Assembly (NCBI RefSeq): GCF_006874425.1
Contig: NZ_VIJZ01000008.1
Location: 230,322-294,321 of the forward strand
Reading direction: 5' to 3'
Source: Paenibacillus ottowii
Lineage (GTDB): Bacteria > Bacillota > Bacilli > Paenibacillales > Paenibacillaceae
DNA: 64,000 nucleotides
Position numbers and translations under genes: made by a program. The stretch's first letter is position 1. Each line of letters starts with the position of its first letter. Below the pieces are notes generated by a model. It was given only the letters and a program-made list of their open reading frames with translations, did no database searches and was not told the origin of the DNA. This document shows positions 1 through 9,746 of the stretch, one piece after another.

Positions 1-3000
1 CACGTACCACGCTGATAGATCAATATCCTCGAAGCCGAGAATCACATCTGTTTCGAGCGGTAATTTTAGAGAACGAACAAGCATCGAAGTGAATTCCATA
101 CGTGTTACAGGCCTGTTCGGTTCAAAAAGCATGCTGGATGTCCCCTTCACTACGCCCAAATCGGCAAGCACATTTATTTTCTCTCTATTAAATACCCGCT
201 CGATGTCACTAAAATGATTTGGCTTTGTCTCGTTTGTTGGTTCTTGAAGGAGCTTGGTTTCTGTTTCTGTCGGCTCCTCTACAACAGCCTGAATCGGTTT
301 TACACTTCCCGCGCCTCCTGTTCCACCACTTATGTCGACAGTATTCCCAGTAGTTTTACCGCTCGCAGCTTGTGCCTCTGTACGTTTTCCTTGGCTATTT
401 TCTGCCCAAAGTCGAACGGTATACAATTGCTTCTCTCTCAGCTGTCTCCAGCTAAAAGCTCGATCCTTACCACGATATAATTCAGTTCCATTTTCACTAG
501 CAAGAACAAAAATATCATTTTTATGTTCTGACTCCCAATGGACGATAAATTCACTATTCGTTGTTTCTGTCTTGGAAATCACAAATGCTTGAGACGGTAG
601 CGTCTCGACCTCACCTTCTGCCCGCTTACCTTCACCGCTTGTGTTCACTGGCTTCACAGTAATACGATACAATGTGGAGCTATCTAATCCGTCTACTTTA
701 AACTCTTGAGTAGTCGTATGAGCGATAAGCATCTCGTCTTTGTAGACATTATAAGCATCTGCACCTAGAGCTTCTTGCCACGTAATAAGCAGATCGGTAT
801 CCGTCACGCTTTTCACAACCAACCTATGATTTGGTATTTGACCTGGCAATGTACGATACGTAAATGGAGCTATGTCGCCTTCTCCCGTAGTATTCATGGC
901 CTGTATACCAAACGAGTAAATTATACCAGGCTGAAAATCTGAAAGTATGATATGAGCTTTTCTAGTGTCAAAAACTTTCCCTGTATCTTTGCGGATCACA
1001 GTATATTGGGTAGCACTCTTGATTACATCCCAGGTCAGCGAAATCTGTCCATTCCCAAGTTCCGTAACTTTGATATTCTGTACTTGAGGCGGAAGTGTCA
1101 GCAGTTCACCTGACGTTGGTGGACTGTAACCACTGCTGTCCCCACTGCTCACTTGAAAATCGTAGTTTTTCCCCCCTATTAAACCAGATACAACTATCCG
1201 TGGTTCCGTACTATAATAATTTTGACCGTTGATTGTTACCTTATAGTGAGTTGCCCCATCAGCTGGGGTCCATATCAATGTGGCATCATGCTCGCAAACA
1301 TCTACAGCAGCAAGTTGTATAGGTGAATTAGGTAGTGTTAATACGTTGATAGATGTATCCCAACCCGTACCACTTCGATTGTAAGCTCGAATTTTAATAT
1401 TGGCAGATCTGCCTGCTGGCAAGCCCTCAAAAGTATATGAACGGATACCACGCGGAATTTGCACCTTTGGTTCATCATTGACATTCAAGATGTATCCTTC
1501 AGTCCCCGGCACATCTTGCCACGCTACACCGACAGAATATACATCCTTGGTTACACTTGAAAGTGTAGTTACCTGAGCTGGTAATGTCATAACGCCGAGA
1601 TGAGCATAATCTCCAAATCCTGTTGTATTTTCGGCAGATATACGATAGTTATACTCCGTTCCCGCCTGAAGCTCAGTATCGGTGAATTCTGTATATACAT
1701 CGTTATAAACCGAGACCTCGTCTCGCTCTAGGATGTAGTAGGTGGCAGTGATTACAGAATTCCACTTCAAGTCAATTCCATCTTCTCTTACGGTTACATT
1801 TCGGAATCCGCTTGGACTGTCCGGTAGACTTAAATAAGATACATATTTTGCTTCCCCCTCTCCCGTGTCGTTTATAGCGGATACAGAAACTTCGTAATAC
1901 TTACCAGGCTCCATGCCCTTAATTGAGTTATACACATCCTGTGTAACCGTATCCTTATATATGACTTCTCCCGTACTTGCATCCGCTGCTGTAATATTAT
2001 ATTTATTAGCTGAAAAAACTGGCGTAAAGTCAGCCATGATTTCTGCTGAATGACGAGAGACAGGTCGCAACTGAACATGATCAGGGGCATCAGGCAGGGT
2101 TAATACACGGACTCGATTAGAATATGCATTGCCTCCTACATGATTACTGCAACGCAGTTCATACTCATATTCCCGGCCTCCTTGCAGCCCTGTATCTGTA
2201 AAAGAATTTGTCGGATGGCTAACATCCCAAACCTCATTTGTTGTTAGATTCCGGACTGTATAAACATAACCATCGTCTAGACCGGAGGGAATAGTCCATT
2301 GCAAATCAACCTCTGTGTTGCGTACAGCTATCGCCGAGAGTACAACCGACTGCGGTTGCTTTTGAATGCGAAGTGCACTGCTGACCGTTTCATACATGTT
2401 TCCTGCCTGGTCTTTCACCTTCGCATGGACATACCATTCACCTTCATTTGAAAGATCCAGCTCGACTATTGATTCGGCTGCAGCCTCCCAGTTTTCGGGT
2501 GAATCGGGGCTGTTCGTAATTTTATACTGCATTGTCGATGGTTCAATCCCCGAGTGCTGGTCAGCGTATCGTATCCTCACGTCAATAGGGGTATCTTTCC
2601 ATTCACGCGAGTTGGGTGTCAGTTGGATGCTCGGCCGTTCCAAATCGATATAAGTTTTTGCAGTCACCGGAACGCTTCGATTTCCAGCTGCATCTACAGC
2701 TTGAGCACTTACTTCTACAATCCCCGAACTATTTAATATTCCCGATGAACCAGGCACATAAGCGCCAGAACCCAATTGATATTCATAATGTACGGCTGTA
2801 GTATCCGTTGCACCCGAGAGCGTAAATTGTACTGGTTTATTGATATATCGGGTAGGATTCGTCACCTCAGAAAACGTAACTTTCGGAGGGGTTGGTTTGG
2901 TACGATCAATCATGATTGATTGAGTCACAATGGGACTAGACACCTCAAGATTATTGATTGTCCGCGCTGATAGTTCATAACTCCCTTCTGCATCTAATGT

Positions 3001-4281
3001 AAAAGTGCCATTGTATGTCAGCCACTCCCCTGTTGGACTCAAACGATACTGCGTCATCTTAATTCCATTTGTAGAGTCACTCCCTGACTCAATGGTAATA
3101 TTCACATCACGGTTCGTTGGGCTCGTTTCGCTAGCCCGTATAACAGGAGCCGTCGGCCCCTTTTTATCAATCGTGACTTCTTTGCTTACCTCCCGGCTCA
3201 CGTTACCCACGCTATCGATGGAACGAGCATAAATCGTGCTTTTGCCATCCTGGTTCAAAAGAAACACTCCGCCGTATTCCCGCCAATCCTGATTTACAAC
3301 GCCGGTCAACCGAAATTGAGTATGGGCTAGTCCAGAATAATCGTCTGCCCCCGGTTGTAGTGAAATGGTATATTCATTACTGTTCCCTATTACGTCTATA
3401 TTTGGGGGAGTGGGTGGCATCCTGTCGATCCGTACATTCGCGGAAGAAAGACCGCTATACTGATTATTCACATCCACTGTTCGGGCATAAATTGTATTTA
3501 CACCATGGTCATAGACAGTGAAGGGCCCGGTATATTGCTGAAATGCTCCTCCATTCAGGCTATATTCATAGTATTTTAGTCCTTCAGGAGCCACATCCCC
3601 ATTGATCCACACGGTTACAGGCTCTCTGGTCCACCCTGTAACAGCCTGTCCCTCTGCGCCTGCATGAATCTGGGGTGGTTTAGGCATCAAGTCTGATTTG
3701 GGAATAATACGGATTCCAAACCTGGATATTTCATTACTTGTCTGTTGACTAGTTCCCATCGCTCTAAAATATCGAACATCCCTTAGTGTAATAGAGTCGG
3801 TGATATCTATCCATTTTCCCTGGTAATCGCTATCGGCATAGAATTTCGTTACATTAGTCCATGTATATAGATTCGTACCGTTAGGTCTCCAACTGTCGCC
3901 CGCAGCAGCATTCGATGTATATATATCGGTATGATAAGACCCTTCAATATAAACAAAAATCCTGTAATCCAAAGCCTTAATAGATCTTCCAATATCAATA
4001 AAACGATTTGTCGGTTGTGTAGTCCCATCACATTTATACCTTGCCGAACCCGTGCCAGTGTACACTTCCGTTGCTCCTATCCCACTTCCTGACCAAGAGC
4101 CCCAACTATCGCCTCCACCCGGCAAATTGTTTTGGCAAAAAGGACCTCCCATGATTTCTTGGGTAGCAGCTGATACGCTTTGTGGGAATATGGGAATGGT
4201 CATCAATAAGAGGAGTAAAACCAGAACTCCATACACCCATTTGCCGTGCTTTCTTACCTTTCGTTTATTTTTTCGATACAT
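1..4281 (-). CDS. Secreted multi-domain Fn3/SLH cell-surface protein (3' end outside window)
   Basis: The frame is open from an ATG at 4281 (GGAG about 7 nt upstream) to the window edge, 1427 codons without a stop. Residues 1-37 form a signal peptide (basic start, VLVLLLLM core, VSA cleavage). Next comes a region that may be a carbohydrate- or ligand-binding head, then about five Ig-like repeats with 'D..GN.S' endings, as in OmpL47-type or bacterial Ig modules. From about residue 650 there are about eight fibronectin type III modules of 80-85 residues, each starting near 'TLP'. A Thr/Glu-rich linker leads to an SLH domain at the edge (FEPNRPVTRMEF, FEDI, AWY). SLH domains bind pyruvylated secondary wall polymer, so the protein is probably anchored on the cell surface, perhaps for polymer binding. 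The ligand is unknown and no catalytic domain is visible. A terminator of the upstream gene lies just before it, so it is probably its own transcription unit. Confidence 0.85.
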   Translation of the reverse strand, partial: MYRKNKRKVRKHGKWVYGVLVLLLLLMTIPIFPQSVSAATQEIMGGPFCQNNLPGGGDSWGSWSGSGIGATEVYTGTGSARYKCDGTTQPTNRFIDIGRSIKALDYRIFVYIEGSYHTDIYTSNAAAGDSWRPNGTNLYTWTNVTKFYADSDYQGKWIDITDSITLRDVRYFRAMGTSQQTSNEISRFGIRIIPKSDLMPKPPQIHAGAEGQAVTGWTREPVTVWINGDVAPEGLKYYEYSLNGGAFQQYTGPFTVYDHGVNTIYARTVDVNNQYSGLSSANVRIDRMPPTPPNIDVIGNSNEYTISLQPGADDYSGLAHTQFRLTGVVNQDWREYGGVFLLNQDGKSTIYARSIDSVGNVSREVSKEVTIDKKGPTAPVIRASETSPTNRDVNITIESGSDSTNGIKMTQYRLSPTGEWLTYNGTFTLDAEGSYELSARTINNLEVSSPIVTQSIMIDRTKPTPPKVTFSEVTNPTRYINKPVQFTLSGATDTTAVHYEYQLGSGAYVPGSSGILNSSGIVEVSAQAVDAAGNRSVPVTAKTYIDLERPSIQLTPNSREWKDTPIDVRIRYADQHSGIEPSTMQYKITNSPDSPENWEAAAESIVELDLSNEGEWYVHAKVKDQAGNMYETVSSALRIQKQPQSVVLSAIAVRNTEVDLQWTIPSGLDDGYVYTVRNLTTNEVWDVSHPTNSFTDTGLQGGREYEYELRCSNHVGGNAYSNRVRVLTLPDAPDHVQLRPVSRHSAEIMADFTPVFSANKYNITAADASTGEVIYKDTVTQDVYNSIKGMEPGKYYEVSVSAINDTGEGEAKYVSYLSLPDSPSGFRNVTVREDGIDLKWNSVITATYYILERDEVSVYNDVYTEFTDTELQAGTEYNYRISAENTTGFGDYAHLGVMTLPAQVTTLSSVTKDVYSVGVAWQDVPGTEGYILNVNDEPKVQIPRGIRSYTFEGLPAGRSANIKIRAYNRSGTGWDTSINVLTLPNSPIQLAAVDVCEHDATLIWTPADGATHYKVTINGQNYYSTEPRIVVSGLIGGKNYDFQVSSGDSSGYSPPTSGELLTLPPQVQNIKVTELGNGQISLTWDVIKSATQYTVIRKDTGKVFDTRKAHIILSDFQPGIIYSFGIQAMNTTGEGDIAPFTYRTLPGQIPNHRLVVKSVTDTDLLITWQEALGADAYNVYKDEMLIAHTTTQEFKVDGLDSSTLYRITVKPVNTSGEGKRAEGEVETLPSQAFVISKTETTNSEFIVHWESEHKNDIFVLASENGTELYRGKDRAFSWRQLREKQLYTVRLWAENSQGKRTEAQAASGKTTGNTVDISGGTGGAGSVKPIQAVVEEPTETETKLLQEPTNETKPNHFSDIERVFNREKINVLADLGVVKGTSSMLFEPNRPVTRMEFTSMLVRSLKLPLETDVILGFEDIDLSAWYV

Positions 4282-4341
4282 ACACTTCTCCTTTCTTTAT
4301 TTTATTTTCAAAGAGTTCTACGTACTCGCTTGGGCTAGAAT

Positions 4342-4390
4342 AGAAAAAGCACCCCAAACGAAGGCAATAATGCCTAAGTTTGAGGTGCTT
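4342..4390 (-). terminator. Intrinsic terminator after the 4513-5391 gene
   Basis: An almost perfect stem pairs 4347-4359 with 4378-4390, and an inner AGGCA/TGCCT stem closes on an ATAA loop. On the minus strand it is followed by TTTTTCTATT. It would end transcription of the gene at 4513-5391 before the large surface-protein gene begins. Confidence 0.75.
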
Positions 4391-4512
4391 CCTCAAGTTC
4401 ACGAGTATGTTTTGAAGCTATTATACTTCGTTCCAAGCAGGATGTAAACAGAACAGCAAAATGAGCTGTGATAAATTCTCGAATTTCTCATCTCAGTGAT
4501 CGCTTTGAAGTT

Positions 4513-5391
4513 TTAATCAACCCGAACACCCAAGTTCCGAAAAAATCCACGCATATTCTGCATGTAAGCATCCTGAGCAGGAGAAGATTCCTTAAGAAGA
4601 TTTTGCATACTATTCATAAACGCGGAAGCTGAGGATGTATCCGCTTTGTCAAACCGATTCGTTAACTGTGGTTTATTTAACAGCTCTTCAGTCTGTTCTG
4701 TACGTTCCTTGTATTTATGAATCCAATCGGGGTTTTGAGGAACCTTTTGTGCAAAACTCAACAGCTGGCTTAATCCATTTCCTCCACCCTTAATGTCATT
4801 CATGAACGCAGTATATTTTTGAGGATCGACCTGTTTCATCACTTCCGACAGCTTGACGTAGTCCTCAGGGGCACCTATCGGACGATCTGTAGGAGTCGTG
4901 TAGCTAATATCTCCGGTCTCTGAATCAATGGTTCGTGTCAAGGCAATACCAGCTATCTGGTTCATGGTTTGCATAAATTCCTTGGCTTTATCGCCTTCCA
5001 TGTAATGATCCGCAATATACTTGGACTGGGAAACTCCCATCTCCAGCAATACCGCGCGCTGCTTCTCATCCGTTACCGTTCCATCGACGATAAAATTGGA
5101 TTGAATCATATTGTACACAGCATCGGACACTTCTTCCGGTTGGCCCTCCAAAACCCGGTTTAATGCATCGTTGATCTGAGTTGTGCCAAAATACTTGGCA
5201 GCATGTGACACGATATCCCCCTCAGCCAGCTTTCTGCCAGCTTCACTAATCTCCACGGTGTCCTGAACGACGAACCTGGACACTTTTTCTTCATGTAGCT
5301 GGGGGGACGGAACTTGCTTGCTTGTCGGATTGATCCGTAAGCTACCAGAGCTAAGAACCGCTTGTTGTGCTTTAAGAGGTTCAAAATTCAT
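4513..5391 (-). CDS. Hypothetical 292-aa protein
   Basis: The start is the ATG at 5391, 6 nt after AGGAGGA; the longer open frame upstream has no ribosome binding site. The protein is hydrophilic, with no signal peptide or membrane segment. Residues 45-60 carry 'DTVEISEAGRKLA', a phrase common in small Bacillales proteins linked to flagellar or surface functions. The rest is helical and rich in Gln, Asn and Asp. I do not recognise a catalytic domain. It is a single-gene unit ended by the hairpin at 4347-4390, and its function is unknown. Confidence 0.7.
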   Translation of the reverse strand: MNFEPLKAQQAVLSSGSLRINPTSKQVPSPQLHEEKVSRFVVQDTVEISEAGRKLAEGDIVSHAAKYFGTTQINDALNRVLEGQPEEVSDAVYNMIQSNFIVDGTVTDEKQRAVLLEMGVSQSKYIADHYMEGDKAKEFMQTMNQIAGIALTRTIDSETGDISYTTPTDRPIGAPEDYVKLSEVMKQVDPQKYTAFMNDIKGGGNGLSQLLSFAQKVPQNPDWIHKYKERTEQTEELLNKPQLTNRFDKADTSSASAFMNSMQNLLKESSPAQDAYMQNMRGFFRNLGVRVD

Positions 5392-5471
5392 TCTACTTCC
5401 TCCTGTCATGTTTGTAACAGGGAATCTAAGGCGTATGTACAATATAATGTAACCCTGTTGCTATATATATC

Positions 5472-5508
5472 GGACAAAGCATATATGGAATGAATATATG
5501 CTTTGTCC
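5472..5508. repeat. Perfect 15-bp inverted repeat between two minus-strand genes
   Basis: Arms 5472-5486 (GGACAAAGCATATAT) and 5494-5508 are exact reverse complements around a 7-nt loop. It lies about 95 nt downstream of the secreted-protein gene at 5604. No clear T-run follows on either strand, so it may be a weak or factor-assisted terminator, or a regulatory palindrome before the next gene. Confidence 0.6.
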
Positions 5509-5603
5509 TAAAAATGAACAATTTTTGAAGCAAGCTCCTGACTCTGAATGTAAATTGTTAAAACAAACAAGCTGACGCAGTCACTGCTTTATAGAACAGT
5601 ACA

Positions 5604-7070
5604 TCAACCGCCATAAATGCTATAAGCAAAGTGATATACAATATCTGTGGCTGTAAGCGAAGTACCTGACACCTGGGCAGCTACACCTGAAAGATCATAG
5701 TAATGTGTAAAACTTATGGGTCCCGACAAGTATTCCGCAATACTTCCCGTAGAATGCGGCAAGGAAAGGGTCACACTAAAGGCTCCATTTTGATCCGTAT
5801 AACCAGTGCCTGTACGAGTTCGATTCCCGCTGCTTTCAGTCCAGTTCTGGTTCAACCATGTCACATTAACTGGCGCATTTACTACGGGGTAATTATCCGT
5901 TGTAGTAACGACACCCTTTACAGTCAGGTTGGTGTTTCCATTAACCCGATAATGACGACCGTAAGAGTAGGATGGATAATCATTCGGACCGTTTTTTGAG
6001 TCGTAACCGTTAATTACAATTTTACCAGCACGAAGTACTGGTTTAAGTGTCAGTGCATATAAGTGATCAGCTGAAAACTGATTTGTCGTGTACACTCGCA
6101 CATAGTAGGTTCCCGTATTCAAGGTAACATTATGATTGGTTTGAGGCAGAAGCACCATTTGGTTGCCACTAAGAGCCCCGTAAACTTCCGCTTTGTAACC
6201 GTAGCTTTCTGAAGTGCTGTCCAGTTTGACATTCAAACCATCATAATTGCGATTCGCAGGAATTGTGATTTGATACCAATCGTTGTCAATTCCTGAATGA
6301 ATAGAGCGTGAATTAAGGGTAGCTCCCCCTGTACTAAATGTAAAGTTGTAGGCATGAAAAGCACTCTCATCCGGTTCATAAGCATCATATTGAGAGCTTA
6401 CATCCACAGTTAAATAGAAAGGGTCATTTATGCTTGATCCCTTTTTGGAATGGACTGCAATTGCGTAAGCCTTTTCAAATCCAGCGGCATTACGTATTCC
6501 TACGTTTTCAGGAAGGGACGCAGACCCATGTTCATACTTGTTAAAATAGGTTCCGTAGGTGGAGGCATCAATAGCATTGGGGTTGATATCCCCTGTCGTC
6601 ATATCAAATTCGTACAAGTATAAGTCATAGTCAAGCTGTTCTGAAAATGGACCATCCAACTGTGCCTGCAACAATTCACCTGGCTTCACATAAATCGGAT
6701 ATAAAAACTGTGTACCTCCCTCCTGTGTAATCGTACCGGAGTACGTAGCAGAGGAAGCTGTAACTACCGTTGGACTTGCTTTCAGGGAAGAAATGGCCTC
6801 CTTTTTCAAAGAGAATGTCTCTGGTGCTTTGAAATTGATATTTTCCTGCATGTTATAAACTGAGGATGTAATACCTTCAGGCTTGTCCACCCGGGTTAGA
6901 TGCTCAATAATATTTTCTTCATTCGTTGTTAGCTGAAAACTGGAATCAGCTTCAACAGCTTGTTTTTCCTTGTCAATCTCTGTGCCTTGACTCGCGTTTG
7001 CAGTCATCCCAAAAGCAAACAGTAGCATCAAGCTTAGCATAACTGAAATAGCCTTTCTGAACCTCTTCAT
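5604..7070 (-). CDS. Secreted protein with pre-peptidase C-terminal-like and Ig-like domains
   Basis: The 488-aa protein starts at the ATG at 7070, preceded by GAGAGGGG about 8 nt upstream. Residues 1-26 are a classic Sec signal peptide ending TANA. The middle holds two beta-sandwich blocks that resemble PPC domains of secreted bacterial proteases, including 'DNDWYQITIPANRNYDG' near residue 260. The C-terminal quarter is a Big/transthyretin-like module with 'YTDQNGAFSVTLSLP'. No protease active-site motif is visible, so it may be a stand-alone PPC protein that binds polymers or other secreted proteins. A decayed relative with the same 5' region lies directly upstream (about 7280-7550). The target is unknown. 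Confidence 0.75.
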   Translation of the reverse strand: MKRFRKAISVMLSLMLLFAFGMTANASQGTEIDKEKQAVEADSSFQLTTNEENIIEHLTRVDKPEGITSSVYNMQENINFKAPETFSLKKEAISSLKASPTVVTASSATYSGTITQEGGTQFLYPIYVKPGELLQAQLDGPFSEQLDYDLYLYEFDMTTGDINPNAIDASTYGTYFNKYEHGSASLPENVGIRNAAGFEKAYAIAVHSKKGSSINDPFYLTVDVSSQYDAYEPDESAFHAYNFTFSTGGATLNSRSIHSGIDNDWYQITIPANRNYDGLNVKLDSTSESYGYKAEVYGALSGNQMVLLPQTNHNVTLNTGTYYVRVYTTNQFSADHLYALTLKPVLRAGKIVINGYDSKNGPNDYPSYSYGRHYRVNGNTNLTVKGVVTTTDNYPVVNAPVNVTWLNQNWTESSGNRTRTGTGYTDQNGAFSVTLSLPHSTGSIAEYLSGPISFTHYYDLSGVAAQVSGTSLTATDIVYHFAYSIYGG

Positions 7071-7279
7071 ACTGAAATCCCCTCTCAAATGGTTTAAGGA
7101 ATTCCCGCTATCCCCGGATAAACCAGGGCGATTTCTAGGCTGTATGGCTCTATCATAAATCATCTTTGATTCTATTGGAATATATTATGCAAAAGATTTT
7201 CTATTTGTAATCTGTGAAAATAAGACCATTTTCTTATCCTTGGTAAATAAACACGGCTGAATACTGACTTGTGCTTTCC

Positions 7280-7550
7280 TAGCTTCACATTTAATGTATC
7301 ATTATTACGGCTAGCGGGTACTGTGACTTGATATCAGGCCCTTCTTGGCATGAACTACAAGTACGTTAGCCTTTTCAGCTCCGGTCGAGCTGCGAGCTCG
7401 TTCACTGTCACCTCGAAAGATAACAGGTTCATTGAGTTTACTTTAACTGGAACCATGTTTTAAACCTTTTCATACTGAATCTCCTCTCAAATTTATTAGA
7501 AGAAATTCATCATTTCTTAAATATGTACTGGAAAATCTAAGATGCCTAGC
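7280..7550 (-). pseudogene. Decayed, internally deleted copy of the adjacent secreted-protein gene
   Basis: Three short stretches match the neighbouring gene at 5604-7070 in the same order and strand. About 7284-7336 matches its 'ITIPANRN' coding part (around 6230-6280). About 7346-7385 matches the 'KKGSS..FEKAYAIAVHS' part (around 6445-6490). About 7466-7500 matches its start and Shine-Dalgarno region (catactgaa, cctctcaaat). Further upstream, 7530-7553 resembles 7130-7157. There are stops in all frames and large deletions between the blocks. This fits a tandem duplication with one copy lost. It accounts for most of the otherwise gene-free stretch 7071-7599. Confidence 0.55.
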
Positions 7551-7599
7551 TTTACCATAAAGTAATACTGGTTAATATAGAAAATATTATTCTAAGGTT

Positions 7600-9192
7600 T
7601 TATTTTGGTATCCCTTGTATCCAGTTGGTGCTTTGACCTGCGGGTTCCCTCAAACTATCATGAACATAGGCTACGTGTCGATCGCTCGTAAGTATGGTCA
7701 AATAATCTCCCGCCAGTAAGAGCATCTCTCCATCAGGAATTTTTTCATCCGATCCACGCTTAACAGAAACAATGAGACAGTGAACAGGCCACTGAAAATC
7801 CTTGATCTGTGTACCGTCCAAACGAGATCCCTGAAGAATAGGTAGTTCAAATATAACTTTGCTTGATGATTGCTCCGCTTCATCCCTTTCCTTTCTTTGA
7901 TACAAAAAGCGCTCCAGCAGAACTTCATACACCGGATGAGAGCGGAACAACTCGGCCGTCATGTAGGCAACGAGGCAGACAACACCTGTAGATAGTAGAT
8001 TAGCGAAGTTGCCTGTCATTTCGGTAATCAATATGATTCCAGTAATAGGAGCCTTCAAGCTCGCTGTAAGGTAGCCTGCCATCGCCAAAATCAAAAAACT
8101 ACTTTCGCTAAGTGCAGACATCCCCCATAATCCATTTATGAACTTGCTATACATCACACCAATTAAGGCTCCAATCACGAGCATAGGTAAAAAGATTCCA
8201 CCAGGAGCAGAAGAACCGTAACTGAGCATCGTGAATAAAAACTTAAATATTAAGATAACAAGAAGAAATTTCAACGAAAAAGAATCTGCTATCAAATCGT
8301 TCACCAGGCTATTTCCGCCCCCAAGCAGTAATGGCAAGGTTAGTCCCAGCACTCCAGCCATTACAAAAGGGAGAATGGGTCTATGAGAAGCAGGCAGCCA
8401 GGTCATTTTTTGATAGAAGTCTTGAAAGGCATATATAAACTTATTAAACACAACTCCCATAATACCCACAATAATACCTAAAACAAGCAAATGAATGTAC
8501 TGATTCAGTGGAACAGGTCCGACATTCATAAAGTGAAAAATGGGGCCCATTCCAAAAAATTCTTTGGATACAAAATCAGCCACCAGTGATGAAGCGAGTG
8601 ACGCAATCAGGATAAGAGGCGAGAAATTCAAATGTATTTCTTCCAACGCAAAAATGACCCCTGCAATGGGTGCATTAAAGGCCGCTGCCAGTCCAGCGCT
8701 TGCTCCGCAGGTGATCAGAATATTTTCTTCTGTTTTCGATTTACTCATCAAACGACTAAACCCCTGGGCAGTTAGAGCCCCGATTTGAATAGAAGGACCT
8801 TCTCTACCTAAGGACAAACCGGAACCAATACTAATAGCACCTCCCACAAATTTAGCCGTAACAGCCTTCCACCAATTCATATGGAGCTTGTTTTGTAAAA
8901 CCGCCTTTACTTGGGGAATCCCACTACCAGAAATAGCAGGCTGTTTTTTGACGAGCATTCCCGTTACCCATCCGGATATCACTAATATCACGAACCATAA
9001 CGGAATAATCCATATATGGCGCAATTGATAGTGATAAAATCCAAGAACACAATCCAGAACTTCTTCCAACACAAATCGGAACAACACAACCACGCTACCA
9101 GATAACAAGCCAACCATTACGCCGCCTATCAAGAGTCGGAATTTAAAATTAAACCAGATCGCCAGTGTTTTATGTGTATCATTTCTATCCAT
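7600..9192 (-). CDS. CLC-family chloride/proton antiporter with C-terminal RCK_C-like domain
   Basis: This 530-aa membrane protein has about 10-12 hydrophobic helices. The CLC selectivity-filter motifs are present: GSGIP (near residue 88), GREGPS (near 128) and GGIFLP (near 335). The gating glutamate of GREGP is present, and the glutamate in 'ALEEIHLNFS' sits where the proton-coupling Glu203 of E. coli ClcA lies. It is therefore more likely a Cl-/H+ exchanger than a channel. GREGP rather than GREGT argues against the fluoride-specific clade. The last 80 residues look like a TrkA-C/RCK_C regulatory domain, which may bind a nucleotide or other ligand. Likely roles are acid tolerance or anion balance. 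It is monocistronic by context. Confidence 0.9.
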   Translation of the reverse strand: MDRNDTHKTLAIWFNFKFRLLIGGVMVGLLSGSVVVLFRFVLEEVLDCVLGFYHYQLRHIWIIPLWFVILVISGWVTGMLVKKQPAISGSGIPQVKAVLQNKLHMNWWKAVTAKFVGGAISIGSGLSLGREGPSIQIGALTAQGFSRLMSKSKTEENILITCGASAGLAAAFNAPIAGVIFALEEIHLNFSPLILIASLASSLVADFVSKEFFGMGPIFHFMNVGPVPLNQYIHLLVLGIIVGIMGVVFNKFIYAFQDFYQKMTWLPASHRPILPFVMAGVLGLTLPLLLGGGNSLVNDLIADSFSLKFLLVILIFKFLFTMLSYGSSAPGGIFLPMLVIGALIGVMYSKFINGLWGMSALSESSFLILAMAGYLTASLKAPITGIILITEMTGNFANLLSTGVVCLVAYMTAELFRSHPVYEVLLERFLYQRKERDEAEQSSSKVIFELPILQGSRLDGTQIKDFQWPVHCLIVSVKRGSDEKIPDGEMLLLAGDYLTILTSDRHVAYVHDSLREPAGQSTNWIQGIPK

Positions 9193-9402
9193 TCACAAAA
9201 CCTACTTCACTTCAATTTTAGGAATGGCTAATATGATAATTCATTGTCACCTATCTCTGCAATAAATTATATCACAGTCTGAATATTTGCCAGCACTTCC
9301 TATAGTGTTCATAGATCGAGCATATCCTCGTCCATACGCCCCATCCGTACAGTATTTTCTCCGTGCTCTTTTCATCTTTTGGCTTCAATGGACATAAAGT
9401 AG

Positions 9403-9708
9403 ATGCTATCGTATAGGTCAACTTTGGGGGTGAAAATAGATCCTATAGCAATTAAATACGAAATAACAGTTGAAGCAGTAAAGACGGAAACACCCGAAGT
9501 ACGAGCTGTCCACGAAACCTACATCAAGGCAGTTAGCACTCAAAAGGAAGCACTCATTACGATGGTTGATGCGTTGGAAAAAGGGGATCTGAACTTAATT
9601 AATGAGGGTAACACCAAGCTAAGCGAGGGTAAAAAGCTATTCAGAGATTTTGGTGAACAGGTTAACACACTTGCCAAAGAGCACGACGTGAAGATCAATA
9701 AGAAATAA
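9403..9708 (+). CDS. Small hypothetical protein, possibly the C-terminal remnant of a larger gene
   Basis: The first ATG at 9403 has no Shine-Dalgarno sequence. In-frame TTG or GTG codons at 9424 and 9430 are alternatives but are also poorly placed. The C-terminal 70 residues are convincingly coding: an amphipathic helical stretch 'ALEKGDLNLINEGNTKLSEG' then 'FGEQVNTLAKEHDV'. This resembles the C-termini of some Bacillales lipoproteins. The missing signal peptide and poor start suggest 5' truncation. A strong terminator follows directly, so the unit was once expressed. Function unknown. Confidence 0.45.
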   Translation: MLSYRSTLGVKIDPIAIKYEITVEAVKTETPEVRAVHETYIKAVSTQKEALITMVDALEKGDLNLINEGNTKLSEGKKLFRDFGEQVNTLAKEHDVKINKK

Positions 9709-9714
9709 ATTTTT

Positions 9715-9740
9715 AAAGCTCCCATTTGGGGAGCTTTTTG
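9715..9740. terminator. Bidirectional intrinsic terminator
   Basis: A perfect 9-bp stem AAAGCTCCC/GGGAGCTTT with an ATTTG loop is followed by TTTTTG on the plus strand and by TTTAAAAATTT on the minus strand. It separates the converging gene at 9403 from the RNA-repair-type operon ending at 9747. Confidence 0.8.
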
Positions 9741-9746
9741 TATATC

